Source: Toxorhynchites rutilus septentrionalis (taxonomy: Eukaryota; Arthropoda; Insecta; Diptera; Culicidae). From it: DNA of 64,000 nt. The position numbers and the translations under genes were made by a program. Positions 23,420-33,532 of this stretch are shown here, in pieces (the stretch's first letter is position 1; the number at the start of each line of letters is the position of its first letter). The notes below the pieces were generated by a model. That model had not been told where the DNA came from. It was given only the letters and a program-made list of their open reading frames with translations, and did not search any database. The stretch is from NCBI RefSeq assembly GCF_029784135.1, contig NC_073746.1, forward strand, positions 37,677,378 through 37,741,377. Reading direction: 5' to 3'.

Positions 23420-26400
23420 TCTCCCCCTCTAATTTGGTAGCAGTGATAATCTTGAAACTTGATTGGTGGCCGGGTTGATCGCACGGGACGTTGCAAAGGT
23501 GTCGATGTCAGAATCGGCTGGGGAACATCCATTGACAGTAGAGTTTCATCTCCTTCACTCGACAACGTATCTTGAAGATCAAGAACCTCGGCTGACTCAA
23601 CGTACTCCTCATCAGATGTTGGTTGATCAAAGTTCAGGACTTCATTAGGTGTTGGTTGATCGTTCTGGATCGAAGATTGGGTTCTGTCCAGCTGAGGTGT
23701 TGGTTCAGCTGGAGTAAGTCCAAAGTCGTCAATCAAGATAGATAATGGTGCTGGTGCAGGAGCAACTTCTTCCATTCCCGTTCGGAGTTGATCAATGTGC
23801 GAACGTAGCACTTTGCGTCGACCAACTTGGCAGTCCAATAATATGTTGTAGTTGACGTTGCCAATAGCTTCGAGCACAACACCGGGCATCCACTTCCACT
23901 TATCGTTTGCAGAGTAGACTTTGGCATAAACTCGAGCACCAGCTAGGAAACTTCGCTTGACTGGTTGATGTTGCGGGTGAAATTCTGGTTTGGGTGACGG
24001 TCGTAACAGGTCCAAAGTTGTCCTCATCTTGCGTCCAAGCATTACCTCGGCTGGAGATTGTCCACTCAGAACCGCTGATGGAGTGGATCTGTAGACGTAC
24101 AGTAACGTTTGAAGCGCAGTAAGGGTTGACTTCTCTCCTCCGTCGACAATTTTCTTCAGCGATCTCTTCAAGGTGTCCACAAACCTCTCCGCTTGCCCGT
24201 TTGATTGTGGATGATACGGAGCTGTACGGAAATGGACGATCCCAAATTCTTCGCAGAAATCACGGAATTCAGCACTGGTGAACTGGCTTCCATTGTCCGA
24301 CACAATGACTGTAGGAATTCCAAATCTTGCGAAGCATTCTCGAAGAAATGTGGTCGTTGTGGAAGTAGTCGGGTAACGAGTTTGCAGTATTTCCGGCCAC
24401 TTTGAGAAAGAATCCACCACAACTAAATAGTATTCTCCATCCACAGGTCCAGCGAAATCGATGTGGAGTCGTTGCCAGGGTCCTTCAGCTCGAGGCCACG
24501 GTTGTGGTTGAGCATGTGGTGGAGATTTTGCAGCATTCGCACAGCTTGGGCATCTACGAACGTAGTTGGTGATGTCTTCATCTATTGTCGGCCAGAAAAC
24601 GATTCCACGAGCGATAGCTTTTGCCCGTTCGATGCCAGGATGTCCTTGGTGAACTTGCTTGAGGATCCTTTTCTGCAGGCTTTTGGGAACTACAATTCGA
24701 TCCGCTATCGTGATACAGTCGTCAATTACGGAGTAGGAATCTCGACGGCTGAAGAAAGATCGAACTTCTACATCTTCGATACCTTCGCACCGTGATGGCC
24801 AGGAACCTTGTGTGTAAGAAATTACCTTCTGGAGCACGGCATCCTTCTTAGTGGCGATCTTCAGGCTCTTGTGGGTGACTGGAAGATCTTGAATAGAGTC
24901 ATGGAAACAGGAACTAACGTCATCTTCGACTCGAACCATAGCGATGACTGCTTCTTCGTCGGGTTTCGGATGGTTGCTGATAAGCCGGGAAAGTACGTCA
25001 GCGTAACCGAAATCTTGAGTTGATACGTATTCGATGTTGAAATCGTATCCCAAAAGTGTCAGGGCCCATCGTTGGAGCCGATTTGCGGTATGTACAGGAA
25101 TGCCCTTTTTGGATCCGAAAATTCTCAGCAATGGTTGATGGTCCGTTTGAAGCGTGAACCGGCGACCCCACAGCAAACGATGGAACTTCGTGCAAGCAAA
25201 AACCAATGCCAACGCTTCTTTTTCGATTTGGCTATAGTTCTGCTCTGCTACAGTCAGCGATCTCGATGCATGTGACACAGCCTTGATGATGCCGTTCGGA
25301 AAACGATGAAGAATAACTGCACCAATGCCAGTTTTTGACGCATCTCCTGCCACGATAATCTCTTGCTCTGGATTGTAGTGGGTGAGCAACAGACCAGATT
25401 GTAGCACTTTTTTGATGTTTTGGAAAGCGTGCTGACACTCCTTACTCCAATCGAACTTCGTGTCCTTTTTCAGAAGGTTGTCTAACGGATGGCGTAGTTG
25501 GTGCATCTCGCGGACGAATTTGCCGTAAAAGTTGACTGCACCTAAGAACGAGCGCAAGGTGGGAACGTCGGTTGGTGCGGGCATTTCCGAAATGGCTGCA
25601 ATCTTGGCTGGATCGGGTTGGATACCTTTAGCAGAAACGATATGTCCAAGGTACTTGATTTGATCCTGGTGGAATCGGCACTTCTCCACACGTAGACGGA
25701 ATCCATAGTCACGAAGACGGTTGAAAAGCATGTGGATGATTCGGTTATGATCCACGAGAGTCTTGCTGTGCACCAGAATATCGTCGAGGAAAACTTCCAC
25801 ACCACGTAGACCCGAAACCATTTTCGCCATTAGCTGCTGGAATGCACCGGGTGCTGACTTGACCCCTGGAGCCAATCGGTTGAAACGGAATAACCCACGG
25901 TGGGTGTTAATCGTCAACAGCTTCTTGGATTCGTCATCGACCTCCACCTGAAGGTAGGCATCCGACAGGTCGATGATGCTGAAGACTTGACTGCCGGATA
26001 GCTTGCTGAAGATCTCCTCCGGGGTAGGAAGAGGGTGGTTGTTGGTCTCCAGTGCTGCATTGAGCCCAGTCGAGTAATCGGCACATACACGCACTTTTCC
26101 CCCCGGTTTCTTGACAACGACGATGGGTGCTGCCCAGTCCGAAAAATCGACCGGCGAGATGATGTCCAACCGCTCGAGTCGATCCAGCTCCTCTTCTACC
26201 TTTTGGATGGCATGAAAAGGCACCGGTCGCTTTGGTCGGAAAACGGGTTGGGCATCCGGCTTCAGAGACAGTGAAATTTTCGTCTTCATGCAGTAGCCCA
26301 AACCATCTTGAAAAACTTCAGGATATTGCTTAAGGAAGTGCTGATCAGAGGAAGGTGAAAAATTGGAAAGATTCACCTGTTTGCAGTTGGCAGCAAGCGG

Positions 26401-27747
26401 CTTCGACCATAAGTCAAACGCGTCCAACCAGTCCAGTCCGATGACGTTCAGATCTTCAACTGATGTGATGTAGCAGACCGATGCCTTCGTAGTTTTCCCG
26501 ATAGTAACCGGGCAGGTGAATTCGCCAACCAATTCGAGTGGTTCCCTTGATGCCGTTGATGCTTCTACGCTAGTCACCGTTGATGACGGTGAGCCAATCA
26601 TTTTCCACGTGTGTGTGCTGATAACGGTGATGTCGGAACCACAATCCAATTGGAGCTCGGCCGATTTTCCGTTGAAATTGACGGTGATGAACCTTCTACG
26701 GCTACGGACCTGCTTCACGATTTGAATAACCTTCGTGTTGAAAGGCTTCTTCTTCTTGGAACCAGCTTTCGACTCCGTAGTTGATGACTTGGAAAAACAA
26801 CCACAGTAGCCGTCTTTGTGGCCCACTTTCCCGCACTGTTTGCAGGTGTGCTTCGAAAATTTGCAGTCCTTCACAAAGTGCATTGCGCCGCATTGCCAAC
26901 ATGGTGATGGAGGTGTCTTGATGTCTGCTGATGACTTCATCTGGTTGTTCGGCTGCTTCTTTGACTGCCGAACTGCCTGGACCGCTGAAGATGTCGGTTT
27001 CTTCTCGACCAACGCCGTGTCGTGTTTAAGATTCGAAAGTCGTTGGCACTCGGTGACCAGTCCTGCCAGGTTGATGGTTTCAGCTTGATCGGACTCGAGC
27101 TTCGACAGAAGTCGGGTCCTGACGTCGGTGTCCTTCGATGACTTGAAACCGCAGATGAACACCAGGCTCTTGAACTGATCCACGGTGAGCTTCTGAAGTT
27201 CAAAATCCTCACATTGACGGTTGACGATTCCAGCATACGTTACGAAATCGTCGGCTTCGTTCTTCTCAATATTGAGGCAGTCGTAGCGCTTGCTGAACAG
27301 AGATTTATGCTGACCAAAAATCTGCTTCATCTCGTCTACAACTTCGTCGAAGGTGAAATCGCGTGGGTGGGACGGCAGCAGGTAGTTGAGGAATTTCTCG
27401 TGCACTGGAACACTGAGACTCCGCAGCAAAAGTCTAACCTTCGCGGCATCGTCCAAGCTTCTGCCATCCTGCCTGAATAGATCCTCGTACTTAGAAAACC
27501 AGCGATCGAAAGTCAACCCGTTTTCCGGATCGAAGTGAAACTCCTTAAGGTTGGTCGCAAGGGATTCGAGAATTTTCTCTGGAGCGTTTTGCTGTGTTGA
27601 CGTTGCTTGGTTACCGGTGAACTGTTCCAGTAACTTCATCAAACGGCTGTTTTGCTCGGCCATTTGCTGCATCACAACGGACAACGGAATTTCTCCTCCA
27701 CTTGCTCCAGCTTCGGATCCGGCTTGAGTTCCATATTCGGTGGTCAT
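23380..27747 (-). CDS. gag-pol polyprotein of the Ty3-type retrotransposon
   Basis: The frame is open from within the 5' LTR (27807); the first ATG is at 27747 (MTTEYGTQAGSEAGA), giving about 1,455 residues. Residue numbers below count from 27807. The order is a gag region, two CCHC knuckles at about 303-335 (CWQCG...C, CKQCGKVGHKDGYC), and a protease with DCGS at about 388 in place of the usual D[ST]G. Reverse transcriptase follows, with FSIIDLSDAYLQV and the catalytic FLDD at about 673. RNase H has GDASKTGIGAVI. Integrase has an HHCC finger (HQGHPGIERA ... CPSC) and a DDE core (DFAGPVDG, VSDNGSQFTS, HPQSNGQAER). No env frame is present. Gag and pol are in one frame with no frameshift. Domain order and sequence point to the mag-like part of Ty3/gypsy. 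Confidence 0.93.
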   Translation of the reverse strand: MTTEYGTQAGSEAGASGGEIPLSVVMQQMAEQNSRLMKLLEQFTGNQATSTQQNAPEKILESLATNLKEFHFDPENGLTFDRWFSKYEDLFRQDGRSLDDAAKVRLLLRSLSVPVHEKFLNYLLPSHPRDFTFDEVVDEMKQIFGQHKSLFSKRYDCLNIEKNEADDFVTYAGIVNRQCEDFELQKLTVDQFKSLVFICGFKSSKDTDVRTRLLSKLESDQAETINLAGLVTECQRLSNLKHDTALVEKKPTSSAVQAVRQSKKQPNNQMKSSADIKTPPSPCWQCGAMHFVKDCKFSKHTCKQCGKVGHKDGYCGCFSKSSTTESKAGSKKKKPFNTKVIQIVKQVRSRRRFITVNFNGKSAELQLDCGSDITVISTHTWKMIGSPSSTVTSVEASTASREPLELVGEFTCPVTIGKTTKASVCYITSVEDLNVIGLDWLDAFDLWSKPLAANCKQVNLSNFSPSSDQHFLKQYPEVFQDGLGYCMKTKISLSLKPDAQPVFRPKRPVPFHAIQKVEEELDRLERLDIISPVDFSDWAAPIVVVKKPGGKVRVCADYSTGLNAALETNNHPLPTPEEIFSKLSGSQVFSIIDLSDAYLQVEVDDESKKLLTINTHRGLFRFNRLAPGVKSAPGAFQQLMAKMVSGLRGVEVFLDDILVHSKTLVDHNRIIHMLFNRLRDYGFRLRVEKCRFHQDQIKYLGHIVSAKGIQPDPAKIAAISEMPAPTDVPTLRSFLGAVNFYGKFVREMHQLRHPLDNLLKKDTKFDWSKECQHAFQNIKKVLQSGLLLTHYNPEQEIIVAGDASKTGIGAVILHRFPNGIIKAVSHASRSLTVAEQNYSQIEKEALALVFACTKFHRLLWGRRFTLQTDHQPLLRIFGSKKGIPVHTANRLQRWALTLLGYDFNIEYVSTQDFGYADVLSRLISNHPKPDEEAVIAMVRVEDDVSSCFHDSIQDLPVTHKSLKIATKKDAVLQKVISYTQGSWPSRCEGIEDVEVRSFFSRRDSYSVIDDCITIADRIVVPKSLQKRILKQVHQGHPGIERAKAIARGIVFWPTIDEDITNYVRRCPSCANAAKSPPHAQPQPWPRAEGPWQRLHIDFAGPVDGEYYLVVVDSFSKWPEILQTRYPTTSTTTTFLRECFARFGIPTVIVSDNGSQFTSAEFRDFCEEFGIVHFRTAPYHPQSNGQAERFVDTLKRSLKKIVDGGEKSTLTALQTLLYVYRSTPSAVLSGQSPAEVMLGRKMRTTLDLLRPSPKPEFHPQHQPVKRSFLAGARVYAKVYSANDKWKWMPGVVLEAIGNVNYNILLDCQVGRRKVLRSHIDQLRTGMEEVAPAPAPLSILIDDFGLTPAEPTPQLDRTQSSIQNDQPTPNEVLNFDQPTSDEEYVESAEVLDLQDTLSSEGDETLLSMDVPQPILTSTPLQRPVRSTRPPIKFQDYHCYQIRGGDATLATMTVDRSQ

Positions 27748-27786
27748 CTCGGAAGAATCTTCAGGCTTCAACCTCGTCGCCAAAAA

Positions 27787-27948
27787 TGTTACCTTCTCAG
27801 TAGTCAAATAAATTATGAGAGCTTGAGGATTTCATGTCTTTATTAGTTGGAAGGTAAAACTAGAATAAGCACAAATCTAAAAGCATGTCACTCCTGCTTC
27901 TGGCATGGTTACTGTGATCTATCAACAGTCATGGTAGCCAAGGTAGCA
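27787..27948 (-). repeat. 5' LTR of the retrotransposon
   Basis: 162 bp beginning TGCTACCTTGG and ending AAGGTAACA on the minus strand. It should hold the promoter and polyadenylation signals. Its only visible difference from the 3' LTR is one transition. Confidence 0.93.
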
Positions 27949-28263
27949 GAAACATACTTCTTCACGGTGGAATCTGTCATGGGCAATACCTTCGAAGAGA
28001 TCGCAGTTTTATCCAGTGGACTGTTGTTTTTCGATCCTATGCTGATGTTGTTGTCCGAGGAGAACATGCCAATAGTGGCAGTTGACTCGGTTTGGGGCTC
28101 AGTTTAACATCAGTTTAACAAAGTTTTCGTAATATTTACAAAAAATGTGTACATTTTACAAATGTTTCGACTACTAAAGATTTGGTAGCTGCATTTACTT
28201 TTTCTCCAGTGTAGTAGTTAAGTTTTTCTCCAGTGTAGTAGTGAGGCTGTGATGTGTTAGCCA

Positions 28264-28512
28264 AGACGGGTCTATGGTACTAGGTGAGGCCGTTTCGTCA
28301 CTAAGTTGGTTAGGGGAGCGGTATATGAAAACAGTACGGAAGAAAGCAGAAGGAGAATTATTTGCTTGTAGCGTGAAAGAGACAGACTGATCACGAGCGA
28401 GCTTCGGCACTAGCGTTTTGTGTTTTGTTTACAAACAAAACACAGTAGACTTCCAAGATGGCTGAAGAGTGGTTTTAGCAAGTTGCCCCACCTTAGGATA
28501 TACTTCTAGGCG
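28264..28512. repeat. dispersed repeat, inverted copy at 40100-40330
   Basis: The segment includes AAGACGGGTCTATGGTACTA, the palindrome TTTTGTTTACAAACAAAACA and CCAAGATGGCTGAAGAGTGG. It matches the reverse complement of 40100-40330 with scattered changes. It looks like a multicopy element. The exact ends are not clear on this side. Confidence 0.65.
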
Positions 28513-28519
28513 CCTTGGT

Positions 28520-28970
28520 GTTAGCTTTGCAAGTATCATAAATTTGTCTAAATTAGTATATTTCTATTGTATTTTACCTTAATGTATATATTTATTCATT
28601 GCAGCGTAAAGAAAATTCAATTAGCTTTTAAAATTCGACAATTCGGATTTTAGCTTCTTGAAGCTTTCTGTAGCTCTCTGATACCTCTTGCCGCAATGCT
28701 TGAATTAAGCTATCAGAACCGACTGAATCGCTAGGTATTAGAGATGTAGACGGTGTTGCCAATGGTAATTGTAATGGTTCACTGACTCCTCTATCTCACG
28801 TATTATTGACATATTTTCAAAAAAAAAAAAGTAGCAAAACACGTAATATTCGCAACAAAAAAAAAACACTTGTTATGAATTGCTTTGTGATTGCTGCTTT
28901 CTGTCAAAGCTAAGATGTCATAGTTGAGAGTGTATAAGTGAATCGTGTCGTTACACACTTCGAGTCCAGA
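28520..28970. other. AT-rich intergenic DNA, nothing recognised
   Basis: AT-rich with two poly-A stretches (28820-28831 and 28858-28867). No open frame of note and no repeat partner found in the window. Confidence 0.35.
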
Positions 28971-28973
28971 TTA

Positions 28974-29445
28974 TACTTATGACAGACATACAACTGTATA
29001 GCGTTGTACTTTGAAAATTGTATGTCTGTCACCATGTACAGCGCTAGAACCATGCAAGCAACTCGGTACAATCGCTGTACCTGTACCGACCTATTTTATC
29101 GCTGTACATGGCTACAGTGGTACTGTGCGCAGCGCCATAGATGGTTAGTGGTGGGTAGCATGAACAAATCGAATCAAAACACTTGGCAAACATTCTTTTC
29201 ACTGACTTTCTCTTGAGTTAATAACTCAGAGTGAAAATTTGCTTGTTGTGTTTGATAGTTTAGACGCTCAATAAAAACTTTTTTCATTGAAATATGTGGT
29301 GAAAATTGGAAAAATTCTGATTGTCAGTTTGACATACGGTACAATGTACAACCAAAGTGTGTCTGTCATGGTACGATAGTACCTGTACAACGCTGTACTC
29401 TTGAAACGCAAGTACAGCTGTATGTCTGTCCCTGGTATTACCTTG
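28974..29445. mobile_element. MITE with GACAGACATACA termini, copy 1
   Basis: Both ends carry GACAGACATACA-CTGTA in inverted orientation, inside TATACTTAT on the left and CC-TG-TATTAC on the right. The interior (AGCGCTAGAACCATGCAAGC, TACCGACCTATTTTATCGCT) is shared in opposite orientation with the copy at 33533-33993. The 70-residue frame at 29004-29216 is a translation of the repeat and recurs in the other copy. Confidence 0.75.
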
Positions 29446-29567
29446 TCATAAACGTACCCTGAATTGTACCATATTATTGAGAGGTGGAATTTTATAATAC
29501 AGTAAGTTACCTCTAATTCAAAATCTAGCTAATTGTACAGACCTGTAATGCGACACGAATAAGTGCG

Positions 29568-29741
29568 CTACACATACGGCGTCACCGTGCCGTCAACTAT
29601 TCTCTTGGATTTATTTTGCCGACGTCAAAGTTGCCGGTGATGATGTAGGTGTATGTTACCATACGATTTCCATGGGAGAATATTTCTCATTTCATTTCGT
29701 TGACTTCACGGTGACGGGACGTTGTATGTGTAGCGCCGAGT
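29568..29741. mobile_element. ~170-bp MITE with GCGCTACACATAC termini
   Basis: The ends GCGCTACACATACGGCGTCACCGTG and, in reverse complement, GGCGCTACACATACAACGTC form inverted repeats of about 30 bp with CGTCACCGTG and GTCAAC inside. It is inserted in a copy of the ACAGTAA-TTACATTTAATGCGACA repeat family. Confidence 0.7.
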
Positions 29742-29932
29742 ACCTTTACCTATTATACATAGAAACACCGTATACCTTCGTGAAAAAGTTCACTAAACAT
29801 TAAAATTTGTTTAGAAAAAATATAGACTATTACATCGATGAATAAAGTATTCAGTATGATTCCTTGCTGTGATGGCTGAGAACACAAAGGGTTAATTATT
29901 TTCTTTAGTGTTTTTCCAAAAATATACAGTAA

Positions 29933-30085
29933 TTTACATTTAATGCGACATGCCGAGGCACACCTCAGTATCGCATTAGAGGCATTTTTGACCTTTAATC
30001 GGACATTCGCGATGAAAGTGGTACAGTGTCGCATCTGGTGGCGACTTTCAATGTGGGGCCATAATTTGGGGATGTACTCTGTAGT
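29933..30085. repeat. dispersed repeat (ACAGTAA-TTACATTTAATGCGACA family)
   Basis: ACAGTAATTTACATTTAATG at 29927-29946 starts a copy of the family also seen at 7505 and, inverted, at 10000-10140. Internal motifs CCGAGGCACACCTCAGTATC and AGTGGTACAGTGTCGCATC are shared with the inverted copy. Confidence 0.6.
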
Positions 30086-30520
30086 ACTGTACTATGTACT
30101 AGCAAGCTCGAAAGCACTTTTAAATTATCAAAAGAAACTATTTAGGTTGTCTTGATTGTCAATTTCATTTTAAGAGCCTATGAAAAGCACGAATTCTACC
30201 TCATGTTAGGATTGGGCGATCTTGTATCGATATTTCGATCTTTTCCTCTCCGATTTCTGCTTTATAGATCGATTCTCTGTTCTCCAAAAAATCGCGATTT
30301 CGATCTTTGCGATCTTTTAGATCGTAGAAAAATTTATGTAAATTTGTTTTGAGTTGAACATTTATTTTAACCTCATTAAAAACCACCTGATAAAAATTGG
30401 ATCACTTTTAAGGCCAAGGCTTTCATTTGTCAAATTAGTGATCGTTATGAGAAGCAGTTTTGTAAGTTTGTTCGTTACAAAATAAGTGGTCACGAGCTAT
30501 ATTTGCACCATCACATTCAT

Positions 30521-30566
30521 GTAGGGTCTTGATATATGTAATATATGTAATATATCAAGACCCTAC
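30521..30566. repeat. perfect 17-bp-arm hairpin
   Basis: GTAGGGTCTTGATATAT at 30521-30537 is exactly repeated in reverse complement at 30550-30566 around a short TA-rich centre. It lies in the left part of the nested elements. Confidence 0.85.
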
Positions 30567-31095
30567 AATTTTACGGTTTCTCATAGATTAATTCAGCAAA
30601 GATCGATTTTTTGGTACCGATTTAGGTACGATTCACATACCCACGTTACCTTCACGTTACGTCACGGCGCGTTACGTCAATTATTTCCCCATACAATTCT
30701 TCTGAAAACATTCACATACACCGGCAACGTAACGACCCGTCAGCATACGTTCAACGAAAACGACCGGCAGGGTTTGTAGAAAAGAATAATTGACGGAGAC
30801 GGACTGCTCGTTGGGTTTTTCTCTGGGCTTTGTGTCTCGGCTTTTGTTTTGATTTTGGCTGCATTTTCTTATGCCAACATATCTCACAGTTTCAAATTTC
30901 TAATATTCATTGATTTTTTTCCAAAATTTAGAACTTATTTTAGGCATGCTGATTCGGAAGAGGGCATTCCAATTTGAAACTGTTGTAGGTGTCGACACTA
31001 TGAATAACATTAAATAAATCATTCGTTTGACATTTGAAGCGACGGTGCTGCTGTAAGTACGCAGTAAACATTAAATCGCATAACAAGCGTATATA

Positions 31096-32382
31096 CAGGG
31101 TTTTCCAACTTTCAATTCCGAAAGTAAATTGAAATAAAACACACTTAGAATTCGAATTTCGATGAAACTTTTATTTCAAATTAAAGTTTGGTGTATGCCA
31201 TTATGTGTGAAATACCACATCATTCAAATGTCCACCTAGGGCTTCCTCGCACACCTTGATTCGGAACAGGTAATTTTCGATGACTTTTCGGTACATATGG
31301 GGCGGTATCTCGGTCATAACTTCACGAATGTTGTCTTTCAAATGTTCAAGAGTTTGCGGAGAGTTGGCATTGACATGGTCTTTCGCATAACCCCACAAAA
31401 AAAGTCTAGCGGGTTAAAATAGCATGATCTGGCATCACCAAAACGCGAAATTATGCGTCCCTCAAATTTCGTTCGCAATATGGCCATGTTCGGTCGTGTT
31501 GTGTGGCACGTGGCGCCGTCCTGCTGAAACCACATGTCATCCGTATCCATATCTTCATTTTGTGGCAAAAAAAATCGGTTAATATGCAGCCATAGCGCTC
31601 ACCATTCACAGTTACCGTCTCGCCGTCCTCATTTCCAAAGAAATACGGCCCGATGACTCCACCAGACCATGCGCACCAAACAGTGACTTTTGGCGGATGC
31701 AATGGCCTCTCAACAATCACGTGTGGATTTTCTGAGCCTCATATACGGAAATTTTGGGTGTTCACATAGCCACCGAGCTCGAAATGTGCCTCATCGCTGA
31801 AGAAGATTTGATGCGAAAATTCAGCATTTTGTTGCTGTTGTTCGTTCACCCAATCGACGTATGCCCGACGCATTCCATGGTCACCACGATCTAATTTTTG
31901 TACCAGTTGGACTTTATATGGATGTAGGTACAAGTCCAAATGCAAAATTCGCCACAATGATGTGTTTGACAAGTTCAATTGCTGAGCACGCCGTGGAATC
32001 GAAACATTCGGGTCATCCTCCACACTGGCAGCAACAGTAGCAATATTTTCGGCCGAACGCACATTACGATGATGCACAGGTTTCACAATATCCGCTACGG
32101 ATCCAGTTTGTTCGAATTTACGCACTACATTAGCGATTGTGTGCTCTGTAGGCCGTCCATGACGACCAAAATCCGTCCGTAATGCTCGAAAAACATTTGC
32201 CGGTTTTTCATCGATTTTATAGTATAATTTAACAAAATTAACACGTTGTGCGATGCTAAAACGATCCATATTGTAAAATGGCAGACATTCAACTAACGAT
32301 ATGACGTTTTGGTTGACAGCTATGTCAAATGGTTGTCAGCGCAGGGCTGTATACTTTCGGAAGCCCGAAATGGAAAACCCTG
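31096..32382 (-). mobile_element. Tc1/mariner-superfamily element, TA flanks
   Basis: Termini CAGGGTTTTCCAACTTTCAA and, in reverse complement, CAGGGTTTTCCATTTCGGGC share their first 13 bases and a later TTCCGAAAGTA. TA flanks both sides (31094-31095, 32383-32384). The 1.29-kb size and the single transposase on the minus strand fit a full-length, decayed copy. Confidence 0.88.
31201..32269 (-). pseudogene. Tc1/mariner-superfamily transposase with stop and frameshifts
   Basis: The frame opens at 32269 (MDRFSIAQRVNFVKLYYKID) with a helix-turn-helix DNA-binding region (TEHTIANVVRKFEQTGSVAD). It reaches the first catalytic Asp in IFFSDEAHFELGGYVNTQN. Just after NFRI a TGA at about 31738 replaces a Trp codon. 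The frame continues GSENPHVIVERPLHPPKV, then shifts near 31570. The second Asp reads MWFQQDGATCH in another frame. A third frame change near 31400 precedes WGYAKDHVNANSP and the C-terminus. The catalytic domain is recognisable but the gene is dead. Confidence 0.88.
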
Positions 32383-32389
32383 TATAACA

Positions 32390-33370
32390 TCATATGCCCT
32401 AAAATTTGGTTGGCATATGCATGCAAAAGTGGAGGCCATATACATACATGGCAAATGCTTACCGAATTTGTTTGGATGAATATGCAACTTTGACCGGTTA
32501 TAATAGCGATTATGTTGAAATTGAATTGCGATCTAATATGAATATATTCATGAATTGTCAAAGCACCAAATACAACTTTTGCCATACTCATATACGATTT
32601 ATAGAAAAAAAAAGAAAATATAGAAAAAAAAACAAATGGCGCAAAATATTTTCGTGAAATGTTTATTATAGCCTCACGAATTGCCATTTTTATATATGAG
32701 TATTCATGTTTGTAAAAATAATAATTGTTTGATTGACTTGTGTTGGGAGTGGAATATGAATGTTTAAAATAGCACAGATTGATGTTTGGTGAAAACTGCT
32801 CCGATGTGGGTTCGAACTCCGGTCGTCTGGATTCGAATCGCGCTATCCAGCTATCTCGCGCGGCTATCTGAAGCTATCTGAATTTAATTCAACAGCGGTT
32901 AAAAGTACATCAGCATTTCATTGACATTTCAATATGATGTAATATGTTCTTTATTAGGAGCTAATAAGATTTACTGTTTCATGATTTTTTTCAGCATGCA
33001 ACACGATTTACTACAGTACTGAATCGATTTAAATTATACGCTTAAACGACACACAAACTGCATCAGCGTAATATACGCATATGATGCGGATTAAATTTAT
33101 TTTACGACAATGTACATCATAAAATTGATGTTTATTATACCGAATTGTGACTTAATTTGATAATAGTATTTAAAATAGAGTTTTTACATTTAATGCGATT
33201 TCAAATATACACGATACATACTTTGATTGATATTATATGCGATTATGATTTATTCGAATTTCTTGTAAGACTTGGCACGTGCAAAATTATACGATTTAAT
33301 GTTTGCTGGGTATTGACTGCATGTGTGAATTGATGGAGACGTTGACGGAACGTGGACGTTCTTTTCCGTA
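32390..33370. other. AT-rich interior of the nested element, no gene
   Basis: Frames at 32325-32687 minus and 32406-32657 plus have no domain I recognise. A tRNA-like snippet (GGGTTCGAACTCCGGTCGTC) occurs near 32808 without a foldable tRNA around it. Confidence 0.35.
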
Positions 33371-33532
33371 ACGCTCTATGTGAATCGCACATTAATCCGT
33401 GAATCGATCCCTACGCCGTTTTGAGAATCGATTCGTCAAGATCGATCTTTTTCTAAAAATCGCACAATCATACCCATGCCCATACCCATGTTGACATTTG
33501 ACGTGTTTGGTGAGAAGTTGCAGTAAAAGTAA

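Larger units (their letters stand above)
23258..27948 (-). mobile_element. complete Ty3-type LTR retrotransposon, recent insertion
   Basis: In sense orientation (minus strand) the element runs from 27948 to 23258. Two 162-bp LTRs, TGCTACC...GTAACA, lie at 27787-27948 (5') and 23258-23419 (3'); they differ at one base by my reading. The 5-bp duplication GAAAC flanks it at 23253-23257 and 27949-27953. A likely primer-binding site TGGCGACGAGG lies four bases inside the 5' LTR, and the polypurine tract AGAGGGGGAGA abuts the 3' LTR at 23420-23430. One open frame covers gag through integrase. This is a structurally complete, young copy with unusually short LTRs. Confidence 0.95.
22463..28211. mobile_element. 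TA-flanked DNA element, copy B, split by an LTR retrotransposon
   Basis: The left end CACTGAGAGGAAAATTTAGTA begins right after the TA that ends copy A. The right end TTTTTCTCCAGTG at 28211 is followed by TA and then by an extra tandem copy of about 24 bp ending in the same CTCCAGTGTAGTAG. The TTTAACAAAGTTTT...TTTCGACTACTAAAGATTTGG block near the right end matches that of copy A. The LTR element at 23258-27948 lies inside; without it the copy would be about 1.05 kb. There is no coding sequence of its own. Confidence 0.7.
30629..33387. mobile_element. element with CGATTCACATA termini
   Basis: CGATTCACATACCCACGTTAC at 30629 and TATGTGAATCG at 33377-33387 are inverted, and ACGT/CGTAACG-rich sequence lies inside both ends. 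The same terminal motif bounds the element at 37387-38052. Sequence between the ends is largely the mariner-type insertion and AT-rich DNA. Non-autonomous. Confidence 0.5.
30211..33475. mobile_element. element with ATTGGGCGAT-type ends, containing nested elements
   Basis: The left end TAGGATTGGGCGATCTTG and, in reverse complement, the right end TATGATTGTGCGATTTTTAG are imperfect inverted repeats. Both are followed by clustered GATCGATCTT / AATCGATT motifs. A similar start (AGGATTGGGCGATCTTC) occurs at 46511. Inside lies a second element at 30629-33387, which itself contains a Tc1/mariner-type element at 31096-32382. No transposase belonging to the outer layer was recognised. Confidence 0.5.

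Noticed and set aside
23380..27807. Domesticated gag-pol host gene
   Set aside because: LTRs, target duplication, primer site and polypurine tract show a recent autonomous-type insertion.
29004..29216. 70-residue protein repeated at 33765-34022
   Set aside because: The shared protein arises from two copies of a MITE; there is no domain and no conserved start.
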